Below are positions 35,901 through 48,115 of a DNA stretch of 64,000 nt, piece after piece. The position numbers and the translations under genes are program-made. The first letter of the stretch is position 1; each line of letters starts with the position of its first letter. The stretch spans positions 13,934,487 to 13,998,486 of the forward strand of contig JABAKD010000027.1 of the NCBI GenBank assembly GCA_012845835.1, in the 5' to 3' direction. Origin of the DNA: Undaria pinnatifida (taxonomy: Eukaryota; Sar; Phaeophyceae; Laminariales; Alariaceae). The notes under the pieces are model-generated. The model searched no databases, was not told the DNA's origin, and worked only from the letters and a program-made list of their open reading frames with translations.

Positions 35901-38900
35901 AGTTTTGCACCTGTGCACGCCTTCTCCGGCGGCCGAAGGTCGTCTCTCGCGCTTTCGACTACGGGCCACGCAGAGGACCCGCCGTTTATTTTTCGAATGG
36001 GCCTTTGAAGGGTTAGTCTATTGCATGCTCTCGCCCCCCCGCATATGACACAGGTGGCCTACCGAAGGCCGGGATGGCAGAAACAGAGCGCCACTCTCAT
36101 CCCGGGATAGGCTTGAATTTCCGGCAGCACCGACTGCAGCCGCGAGCGAGGAGCGATTGCGGCGGCGGCGGTCGTCCCCTTCTCCGCAGTTCGCTCACAA
36201 CTTGAGGATCTGGGCTCTCGGCGGACCTTGCCTCGGCGTGTTGCTCTTGCTGGGCGGTCGACCGACCGCCCTCGTGGCGGCGTTTGGGTTGATGGCGTGC
36301 TACTGTTTCGACCTCGCCGGCAACGTGGTGAGTGGTTTTTCTGGTACAGCGAGTGTTTTTTTTCGGGAAGCGAATGTTTCTTGCGGAGCGAGAGTTTTTC
36401 TTGTGGGGTGAGTGTTTTTCTTACGGACCGAGGGTTTTTCGCTCGCAGAGCGAGCTTTTGCGAAGGCTTCTGGGGGCGTTTTGCCGAGCGTTTTTTTTTA
36501 GCGTGCTTTTGCGTTTTTGTGCAAAGCATTTTGCGGGTCGTTTTGCGGGTCGTTTTTGCGTAGCGGGCATTGTGCGGATCGTTCTGCAGAACTTTTTTGC
36601 AGAACGTTTTTGCAGGTCGTTCTTTCTTGGGCTTAGTGTGGTATTTGGGGTGTGACCACAAACTACGTGCAGTTGAGGGGAACCAGCTCATTTGACGAAA
36701 GCAATACCACCAGCATCAATACCACCAATACCAACCGCCCCCCACCCCCACCACCACCACCACTACCATCGCCATACTGTTTTTACGTATAGCGTGGTCA
36801 CGTAGGATCCAACGCTCCACTCTCCATCCCCTTCGCACCACGCTCGCTACCACTACTACCGGCACCATCACTACTACAACCATCACCACAGCCACATCAC
36901 CCCCCCCCCCCCCCGCGCCAAAGACACGCCCACCACCACCACCACCGTAACCACCACCATCGCAACCACCACAAACACAACCACCACAACCACCAACACC
37001 ACCACCAACACCGCCAATGCCAACACCTGCGCCATACCGCCATCACCTCCACCCACCAACACCACCAACACCACCGCAAACATCGTGAACACTTGCGTCG
37101 TGTCGTCGCTTACAGCGGGGTAGAGCGTCCATAACAAGATAAAAATGAGAGTGGCCAAAAATCGGCTTGTGACGCCTTGTGACGCCTTTACTAAACGATG
37201 AGCCATCTCTCTGGAGTGCGGTATAGTGGCGTAGGAGTTGCATTTTCTGGGTTAACTAATGACATTCTGAGTCATCCCTCTATAGTGCGGTATAGTGTGG
37301 TAGGGGTTGCACTTTTTTGGGTTAACTAATGTTTAATAATGTTTCTGACATTCCGAGTCATCCCTCTATAGTGCGGTATAGTGCGGTAGGGGTTGTGCTT
37401 TTTTGGGTTAACTAATGTTTAATAATATTTCTGACATTCTGAGTCATCCCTCTATAGTGCGGTAGAGTGCGGTAGGGGTTGCACTCTTTTGGGTTAACTA
37501 ATGTTTAGTAATGTTTCTGATATTCTGAGTCATCCCTCTATAGTGCGGTATAGTGCGGTAGGGGTTGCACTCTTTTGGGTTAACTAATGTTTAGTAATGT
37601 TTCTGGCATTCTGAGTAATCCCTCTATAGTGCAGTATAGTGCGGTAGGGGTTGCACTATTTTGGGTTAACTAATGTTTCTGACATTCTGCGTCATTCATC
37701 TACATATATATATTATCCTCCGGCGGATGGGGAAAAATAAAGCTTTAGCTCACCACACTTCCACGTATTTCATACGCGTCGTGTGTCGATTTAACTCAGT
37801 TGCTTTCGCAGCCCAACGCTAGCTGGCGCACCCTTCGGATCCATCTACGTAGTGCGGTATAGTGCGGTAGGCGTTGCACTCGTATGGGCGACGTTTTTTT
37901 TTTACATTCTGAGTCATCCTCTATAGTGCGGCATAAGGCGGTAGGGGTGTCACTTTCTGGGTTAACGAATGTTTCTGACATTCTGAGTCGTCCCTCTATA
38001 GTGCGGTAGCCTGTCGCCCCGGTGGCGTATCAGGTTATCCTCGAGCCTGGTATAGGTCAGTTTCGTGAGTTCGAGCCCCGCCGAGTGCATACGCGTATAA
38101 ATTCGTTGGGACTTTTTCTTGCACAAATTGACTTGCGGAAAGCGCGAGAGCGTAAGTTAGCAACAGTCGATGAAAAATCGACGAGCAGTGGGATTGCTGA
38201 ACCCTATGCGCGATAAAAATTGAAGGCAAGAACCGGGGAGGAAAAGAAACGACACCTGTGACCACGGCTTGTCCAGAAGCTGGAAAGTAAAAGTGTGAGA
38301 AAAAAAAGAAGTGCGTAGTGGTGGCAGGTTTTTGGGCGAGGTTATTTTTTACCGAAAGAGCTCCTCAAGCGTGGAACTATCGGATATTTTAGTATGATAA
38401 TTGCGCGATTGATATTAAAAGAAAATGTGCTTTAGCGCTATGGCTTAGGGCTATGGTTTATGGCTATGGTTTAGGGCTATGGTTTAGAGTTGTACTTGAG
38501 GGCTGTCATAGCTCATAGAAATGTTGGTCAGGTTACGCGAACGAATGTCTCCGAGATAATGTTTCGGGTGATGTTGATATGGAACCCCTCATGTTGCTCA
38601 GAAACTTGTTAGAATCTGCTGCACCCTCCCCCTGCTGTAGCTTTGATCCAAGCGCAAGGGACTTTTCCGAAAAAAATTAGGCTCTACGGCTATCGTAGCG
38701 TGTATCTCAAGCACAGGCTGCTAGCGAACGAGTCATCTCTCTCTGTTATAGTGCGGTAGGGATGGCTCTTTTGGGGTTAAGCTAATGTTTCTGACCTTCT
38801 GACCTTCTGACCGGTTGAGCTCCTCAAGTAAGCGTGAAACTATCGGTTAGTATGGAACTTTTACGGTTTAGTTGGTTCTAGGACTCTAGGGCATACTAAT

Positions 38901-41900
38901 AACAAGTGTTGGCCGGGTTGCGCGTACGAATGTCTTCGACATCACGTTTCGGGTGATGTTGATATGGAGCTCCTAGCTCAGAAACTTGTTAGAATCTGCT
39001 GCACCCCCTGGTGTGGCATGGCTCCCATGTCATACCCCATCTTAGATAAGAGCGGCACAGACGCAAAAACGATACAAGTACGTAGAAGTACGTAGCTCAG
39101 GCCTGTTCCGAGGGGCTCTTAACGCCTTCACAACTGGAAACCCGTTTCCTTAGGGACAATACTTGAAATAGTATTGAGAGGGGTTTTGGGGCTCTTAAAT
39201 CGGGTACGCCACTGACGCATGCTACGATAGAGGCACACCTTTTTTTGTCTGGGGCTCATTTCACTTGAGCTTATTTGAGGGGGGGGGGGGGAGGTGCCAC
39301 CCGATGACAGCAGTCCCATGGGCTAGGTATTCAACGAAACTGTAAGTCTTCTACGTGCGAAAAAAAGGGATGAAATTTCGACGATTTCGGGTTAAGGAAC
39401 GCCCCCCGTCGTTCTGAAAACGTTTCAGCCAGAAAGTGCTACAGTGGGTACCCCGATTTAAGAGCGCCCCGTGACAACCCGAAACATGCGCTCTTAACTC
39501 CAAAGGGCTCTTATCTGTAGTGGGCAATATATAGCCTTTGGTGTGGCGGGACATGCCGAGTTGACCGCTCTTAATTCCCGAATGCTCTTAATTCGGATGC
39601 TCTTAAGAGCACCCCGTGACAAGCCGAAACGTGCGCTCTTAACCCCTTCAGGACCCCAACCCTCCTCCCCCTACTAAGTCCAAGTGATTTGTCTCCCAAA
39701 ACGGGTTTGAAGTTGTTAAGGCGTTAACTACGAAGCGCTCCTACATGTAGTGGGCAATATGTAGCCATTAGTGTGGCGGGACATGCCGAGTTGACCGCTC
39801 TTAATTCCCGAATGCTCTTAACTCCTAATTCGAGTGCTCTCAAATCGGGTGCTCTTAAATTGGGTGATCTTAAATCGGGGTGGGTACCCGCTGTACCTCT
39901 ATAGTAGCATGCGTCTACTGTATGGTAAGGTACTGCTGTAGCTCTCGCTATGTGGGGATTCGCGTTGGTGAATATTGGTGTGAGATAAAAAAAACACTAC
40001 GCTGCAGCTGTGAGAAGGTTTCGTCGAAACTCATCTTTGCAAGCTGTGCGTGATACTCAGATCGCGCGTATGGATATATTTAAAAACTGAAAAAATGTAA
40101 CTGCGGCCAGCTGTGTGCGTGGATGGGACTGCAGAAAAAGGAAGACCTCGGCCGTTCTTGCGTTTGTTTTGTTTTGGGGGGGGAGATTCGGGTCGTCGGA
40201 CAGGACACGGATATTCGGTCACACGAGGGACCAAAGGAGCCCCTGTTTCTTTTTGGCGCCGCCATAAATTAGAAACCCTGGGTGTGATCTTGAAAAGGAA
40301 TATTTATATACATACATACGCGCGGCCGAAGGAAGTATCGCGCAGCTTGCGAAGATTGTGTGTCGACCGCTCAACTGTCCGAACTCACAGCTGACATATT
40401 TTGCAACAATTTTATAAAAACTCGCTTTCGCTCGTAGTAACCCTGCTGCCTCGGCTTCCTCCTCGCTTGTGCTCACGGCACAGGAGGGGGCCCTGACGTC
40501 CGTGTGGGCCGTCGTCATGACGAGCGCCGGAGCATTGGTCTGGACCGGCTGGGAGCTTGGAGTGGTGGGCGTGCTTAACATCGTGGCTTTCGTAGCGCTT
40601 GTGGGGGTGTGGGCGACGCTGCAGTTCAGGTTCATCTACCGGGACGAGCAGGACGTCGCTCGCCTATTGGAAAGGTACCTTTTTTACTGTAGCGTTCCCA
40701 CTGCTGCTCGTCGATTTTCTTTTATTTTTTGCTTGCCTCTTCGAAAGGTACACCTTTACTGCGGAGTTTCCACTGCTCGTCGATTTGTTTCGCGATTTTG
40801 GTTTTACTGAGGGTCATTTCTGTTGTAACTGTCGAACTAAAAAATGTCAGGAACTTGGCAAAAAAAAAATCGTGATATTTTCACAAATCGTGACACTTGC
40901 CATGAACAGGGAATCCTGACTTAAATTTGTTTTGAAAACTTCCATGAAAAAAAATGTGCCAGGATTTCCTAATAAATAAATAAATGAAAAACGTGATTTT
41001 TTCAAAAGTTGACCTAACTTGACGTGACATTTTATACCACTTAAAAAAATCGTCAGGAATGGTGATCGTGATGATTTTTGTCAGCGATCGTGATTTTGTT
41101 GCGCTTGTTAGGAGCGATGCCAACACGCTCTCTCGTGTGTGTGTTTTTTTTTGTATGCGAGAAACGTGACAAGAAAAGGCTAGCAGCCCCTATTGGCGAA
41201 AACAAACTCTGATTGGCTGGGCTCCTCAACTATGGCAGTACTAGAGGTGTGAGTCGGCTGGATTCCACGACTAATAACTAATCGACAGGTGCAATATTAG
41301 CCGACTAACTCGCTTTAGTCGACAAATCGGCTGGAGAAGCCAACTAAGGGCCAGCCGACTTGCCGACTTAATCCAAAAGCAACCCAAATCAGCCCCCCCC
41401 CGGCCGAGGGGACCACGCCCGAAAAGGAAAAGTGCATCCCGCAAAACACAACCCTTCCAGCAAGTATGGAAACCCAGTAAGTCGACCAGCTGAGTGGTTG
41501 ACATTCTACTTTGCAAGCTGAGGGATACATCTTCCACGTATTTTAACGTATTCGTTCCTCTTCATGGATACAGGTCAGCGACTTCCCACGATTCTGCCGG
41601 AGGCAACAGGACAATTTTGCAAGGGCGACTTCGATCTTAACCCTTGTCTTTGTGTGTGTGTTTCCCCCGCCCCGCAGGTTCCTGTTCGCCTGTCTCCCTC
41701 TTCCGGTGACTGCCATCGTCACCTGGACAGGCGTCGCCCTTTGGGGAGCAGCCTATATGGCCCCGTGTCTTGCCCTGACGCTGTACGCCGTGGTAGCGCT
41801 GTACGCGGTCCCGCTTCGGTCGGGTCTTGGCGGCGGGGGCGCGTCGGGGGTGAGCGAGCCCACTTTTTTGTTTTTTGCCGGGCTGAGACTTTGTGTTGCT

Positions 41901-44900
41901 GGAGAGCAGTAGCAAATGCATTTATTGGTCCGATTAACTAGACTCGGAGTCATTGGGGTTTGGGGTTTGATAGTCATACCTGGCATGTTTTGGGGGGGGT
42001 TCGGGGAGACGAAGACGACAGGTGTTTCATAACTTTAGAGTGCTACCAGTACCACTTGGAGAATGTATTAGTTGGGTCTGCAAGAGGTCCTTCCTTCTCT
42101 CGTTGGAGAAGGCAAAAGCTTCAGGGCGTTGAAATGCGCTGATGGCCTTCCTTCTGTCTTTGGAGATAGCAGACTCTTCAGGGCGCTGAGATGCGCTGAT
42201 GGTCGTTTCTGTCCGAGATATTAACTGTCGTGGGGTCGGGAATTGGGGGGGTAGGTTGGTATTGTTTTTCATCCCGCGTTTAAGCAATAGGATAACTTGT
42301 CACCATCAATAGGGACTCGCGCCGCGAGATAATTTATTAATTTGTTTTAAACACGTCAGCTGTGAGTTCGATAAATTTAGGGTCGATACTCATCTTTGCA
42401 TGCAGCGTGATACACCGGCCGCTCGTTTTTATAGATGTATTATCATTTCAATGCATATGGCTCCTATGGATGTTGCCAGGGAAAACATCGACAACAAATT
42501 ATTATCAATAATAGTATGGTAGCATAATATGTGTAACTGTTCAGTCTGTGTGCGTTCGTGGCCAGCGAACGCTTCAGGCTACTCGAACAGGGTTTCTATT
42601 TTTTTGGTGCGGTCAAAATTAGAAACCTTGTACGCCTATTCGCTCAGTAGGGGTCCCCCAATTAGGCGATATCCTTATACAAGGCGGTAAAAAAAATCGC
42701 TCGGCGCCCCTGGGGAATTGCACTCATTTCCTGGAATGAACAAGGCGGCTTCCCTCTATAAGGCGGTCATGTTGCTCTCGCACACCATCGCTTTACCGGG
42801 GGGCCCCTACTGTAGTGATACTAATAAGGCGATATCCCGATACAAGGCGGTCACGACTGGGGAATTGCACTCATTTCCTGGAATGAACAAGGCGGCTTCC
42901 CTCTATAAGGCGGTCATATTGCCCTTTGGCACTACCGCTGTCTTATTGGGGGACCCCTACCGTAGTGGTACTAATAAGGCGGTATCCCGATATAAGGCGG
43001 TCACGACTGGAGAATTTCACTCTTTTCCTGGAATGATTAAGGCGGCTTCCCTCTATACGGCGGTCATATTGCCCTCTGGCACTACCGCTGCCTTATTGGG
43101 GGACCCCCACCGTAGTGCTAACTCTGCATCTACTGCTGCTGCTGCTGTTCTCCTCAGATGCACGGCGATTCTTCTCGGATGGCACCGACTCTCTGCGCGT
43201 GCATGCTGTTCTTGCCGGCGCTAACGCAGGTATATGTACAACGTTGTATGACGCGTTTGCCACGTAAGGGTGTACCAACCATTGTTTTTCTGATGCCTCT
43301 TCATTTGAGGACCTCCTCCTTTTTTTTTTTTCTTCTTTTCTTGCCCATCCTTTCGTTATCTTATTAATAGCAAGTTTCCCTTTCTGTTTCTCCCTCGCTA
43401 GACGTAACTCAAGATCCGGTGTCGCTTAAGCAGGCTCTTCTCCCCCGTCCCCACTACGGTAGATGCCGCCTTCATTTCTATCGCGAGAAGATGCTATTTC
43501 TCCCCTCGTCGACTCGCATCGAATTGTACAATCCCGTAAACACTGCCTACGAGAAGATAGAAAAAAAGGAAAAATAGATCCGATCCGCAATCCCACAGTC
43601 TAGGGATCTAACGAACGAACACCGTTGCGGAATTAGGGGAAAAAAAATAGGAAAAAAGGGATCCGATCAACATCCCATAGCCTAGGGATGGCTCTAATGA
43701 ACAAACACCATCGCAAAGTGCATACGATGAGCCCTTTCACCCAGAAGTTTTTTTGCTAAAAACGCCTCACCCCTATCGTAGCACGTGTTTTTTTTTTTTT
43801 TTTTTTTTTTATCCCATTTAGCATCCTCGCACCACTAATACATGCACTCTCGTGCTCCGTCCCAGTAGTAACTCAGATCCGGGGTCACACAGCGGGCCCT
43901 CCTCCCCTCTCCCCACTACCAGGACGGTACGGTACGGTACGGTACGGTACGGTACGGTACGGTACGGTACGGTACGTGCGTTATTTTTATCGCGAGAAGA
44001 ACTCAGCATTTTTCTTCCCTCATCGACTCGCGCCGAATGGTACATTGTATACGATTAGTAGTATAGAGGTGCACCATTCTTTTTCTGAGGCTATCCTGAC
44101 TTGAGGAGCTCTGTACATAACCCTTTGAGCCTCTGAGGCAAAATCTGTTTTTTTGAGTGTCCTGAAAGTGAAAATGAATGAACGAAATCGCAGGCTTAGG
44201 TGTACATTACGGCGACTTTGGGGTTTTCAAGGAGCCCCGTCCTTTTAGAGAGCATGTCATACACGGTCAAAAAGTTCTACCTTCATGGTAGCACGCGTCT
44301 ACTTTTAGTAGTAGAGGTAAGGGAGGCAAGAGTGTCTCTTAATAGTACATGCAGTAAGGCCGCGTGCGTTTGAGGCTCCTAACCTTTTGAGGAATTTGCT
44401 CTGTACCTCACCCAAAAACTGATTTTTGAGCATTCTGAAAGTGAAAATGAATGAACAAATCCCATGGTCTAGGTGTGCATTCCGACCATTTTGGGTTTTC
44501 AAGGACCCCCGTCCTTCGGAAAAATTATGTCATACTTTGTCAAAGAGTTGTACTGTACCTTTGTGGTAGCACGCGTCTACTTTTAATAGTAAGGCAAAGG
44601 AGGCAAGAGTGCCTCGTACATGCGGTAAGACCGTGTGCGCTCGAAGGAAAAAAAAGGAAACACGAAAGGACGAAAATCTACCCTCACGGCCGCCATACCC
44701 GAACGATCCGACGACCGTGACGAACTCGAGATGGATTGCGACGAAACCAAGTCTGCCGAGGTTTCGTAAAGTAAACGCGTCCGCTCCTGTAGGTCCTGGG
44801 TTTGTGGAAATCGGCCTCCCGCAGCTCTCGCTATCAGAAATGTATTGAAATGTGTGGGAGTGTGGTGAGCTTCACGCCGTCAGAGCCCCAAAAACCCTTC

Positions 44901-47900
44901 CCTATACTAATTCCAAGTAGTTTTACCGAAAAACGGGCTTCCAGTTGTACAGGCGTTAACCCCTTCACAACTGGAACCCCTTTTGGGGGACAATTTTACT
45001 TCAATTTAGTATAGGGAGGGATTTGGGCGCTCTAAAGGGGTTAAGCGTTATATTTCCCCATCCTCCGAAGGATTGCTGTAAAATAATGATAAAGCAGAGA
45101 TCTAGCCGCCGACAGACAGACACACAAAGACAGGCAGACAGACAGATAGAGAGGCAAACAGACAGGCAGACAGACAGACTAAATAGTGGACGCCTGTACG
45201 CTCCCCGCTAAGGCTGTTTCTTGTGCGGTTGGGCTTTGTTCACGATCCAATTTGCGGCTTTTTCAGACGTTTATGTCCGTTTCTTGGCCGATAAACCGAG
45301 GGAACCAGCCATGCACGTCTCGGACCGAGTCCAGAGTCTCTCCGAGGGTTACCCAGCTAAGAAATCCGTTTCTCCAGCTGTGTTCGTCGTACGAGTGTTT
45401 GCCCACGGTGCATAATCCGGCGATCCATAATCTGAAGCTGCCCCTGGTCAGAAAGTAGATCGTTTTCTGATTGAAAGCTGCTTCAGATTTTTCGGGGGTC
45501 AGGTTTTGGGTTGTCGGCATTAGTTCGAACTGCATCGGTGGAGAAACGAATTTTATAGCTGGGCACCTCGGAAAGTAGGTGGATTATTTTCGAGCAGCAC
45601 AAGACCGACCCCGTCGCTTTGCGGGCGTAAAACGCCTTCGATTGCCTGAAAAGCCCAAATGCAATCGGAACAAAAATGGGGCCTTGTGGGGCAAAAAACG
45701 GAAGCCCAAATCGAATGGATATGAAATCAAACCACATAAGACAGCCTAAGAACTTTTTTTTTGTCTTTTGAGGCAAAAAACGACCTCACATCATTGATAA
45801 CTGTGTAGGTTTGAGGGAAACGATACTGAGGTTTGGTAGATGCGTGAAAGGTTGTGTGTGGGGGGGGGCGAGGAGTAGCAAAGCACGGAAACAAACAAGT
45901 ACCTGGTACAATAGGAAAAAATAGGAAGAAACACGTATTTGTTTTCCTCCGGCTCGGGCAAGCGGCGACTAAAAAGTACTTGGTAGACAGAAAAGGCGTT
46001 TAGTTTTCATCGCCGGGGTACGGTACATACCATTTGAAAATTTCGCCGTTTTGTTTTTTCGACTTGGGTAAGCGTTCAAAGGGTTATAATCACACATGTC
46101 GGGAGACGACAATTTGACCCCTTGACCGGCGGCAATTTTTTAATATTTACCTTGACTGACGCCAAACTACTGGGCTTTAGTGTGAAATGACCGGTTTGAC
46201 ACCCTTGAGCGCTGGACATCCTTGACCGCCAGACGTTTTACCTTGACTGACGTGACCGTCTCCTGACATCGTTGTTGTAGCCCTTTTGGGGCTTGAATAT
46301 ATTATAAAAAATGAAAATACACTCCAGCTGTGAGATCGAAGCTTTCGTCGAAACTCATCTTTGCAAGCTGTGTGTGATACTCCGATCGCGCGCATTACGA
46401 GTTGTGTGTCCTCATTAAGGATATAGGTCGGCGACTCCCCCATATATATTGAATATAGCATAGGGAAAATTTGACGAATATAGCTGACGATTGCAGCATC
46501 CTTCATGCGATGCAACTCGGGCTGCTAGGTTAGCGGCCGACGATTTTACTGCCGCTCTCCAATGCAAGTACCTGTGAGACACGCGCATAGCTTGCGCCAC
46601 TGCCGTGTGCTGCATGCTCGTACCATGATAAGACCGCGCTTATACTGCGTTTTTTTGCATGAGAAAGCGTTCAAAGGCTCAGCGTCGTTTCCCACACCCT
46701 GCCCTGCTTCGTTCTGTGCATGCCACAAATTTTGCAGCGAAACCCCTTGCCTTTCAACCGACCGATCGACCACTTTATTTGCCGCATTTTTTTTTTTCAT
46801 GTTTGGCTGCAGGTGGTCATTGGTTGGCGGTTGCTGGTACGGGCGGGGGGGGGGGGGGGGGGGCGTACCTATTTGTTGCTTGCTTGCCTTAGTCATTAGA
46901 CCATTGACCACGCATCCCTTTCGAGACGGAGCACCGTTCCTACTCTGAATAGAGACACGTCCAAGATTTGGGCGCTCATTACGCTTCTTCCATATACTGC
47001 ATAGAAACTGTTTGCTTATCCTACCCCCGTCCTGTTCCGCCGTCTGCGGCCACCATCTATCTCCCAGGATAGCGATCGTTTTCTCGCTACTCTCTAGTCT
47101 ACCAAACTCTTCCATGCCACATACGTCTAATTTCCTCTTCTCCTCTAACGCATCCCGTTCCTCCTTGAATATTTCACATCCTCCTGCTATGTGAGTCCTA
47201 TTCTCTATTGTTGTGCCACACGGGCACATATTTGTAGCCACGTCCTCCTCCTCCCGACTACTGGTATACACCTTTCTTCTTTCTGGTAGGTCCAGGTCCC
47301 CTACACGAAATCGCAGTTTTAGCTTTTTCGCGTAGTCCATTGGGCCGTGCAGATACGGGGAGGGGGAGCAATCGACCCCGAAAAATATGGTGTCTACGGC
47401 ACCACAATATCGCGACCGAAACCATTGTTTTTCGACTACCCGATCGACCGACCGCTTGACCTGCATTTTTTTTGTATCCCGCCGTGTTGTTTTGTATTTC
47501 GTCGCAGGTGGTCGTCGACCGGCGGTTGCTGGTAGGGGCGGGGGGGGCGGCGAGGCGACATTCCTTCCTGAAGATTTTGTTTGCGGCAGCCTTGCCCTGG
47601 CCTTTGTTGATGTCGCTTCGGCCCAGGGGGGTGCTATGGTGGGCGGCGCCGCAGCTGAGGCGTCGATTAGACAAGGTCTGGCTTGGACGATAATGCTCCC
47701 CGCTCCCCCCTCTCTTGTTTTTTGCGCAGGCTAACGGCTGCGCGTGGTTGTTTGGTCGGTTGGTTGGTTGGTTGATTGGTTGGTTGGTTGGCCGGCTGGT
47801 TGGTTGGTTGGTTGGTTGGTTGTTTTGTTGATAGGTTGGTTGGTTGTTTCGTTTGTTGTTTTCTTGTTTTCTTGTTTATTGCTTTGTTTTGTGTCACCAG

Positions 47901-48040
47901 GTGGTGTGGTTTTGTTTTGTTTGGTCTTGGTGCTTGTTTGTCTATCTGTCCGTTTGTCAATCTGTCTGTATGGCCTTCCTGTCTGTATGCCTCTCTGTCT
48001 GTCTGTCTGTGTATGTCTGTCTGTGTGTTGTGTGCCTGCC

Positions 48041-48115
<75 letters not shown>

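Noticed and set aside
36059-36691. 210-codon Lys-rich minus-strand frame
   Set aside because: Shadow of exon 3 and of a degenerate TTTTTGCGAGCG repeat in the following intron.
42718-43224. 168-codon plus-strand frame
   Set aside because: It is three satellite units of about 150 bp whose length keeps frame; no splice or family support.
46546-47466. 306-codon minus-strand frame as a whole gene
   Set aside because: Only 46855-47343 matches the repeated LINE C-terminus; both ends run into duplicated intron sequence and poly-Pro from the C-run.
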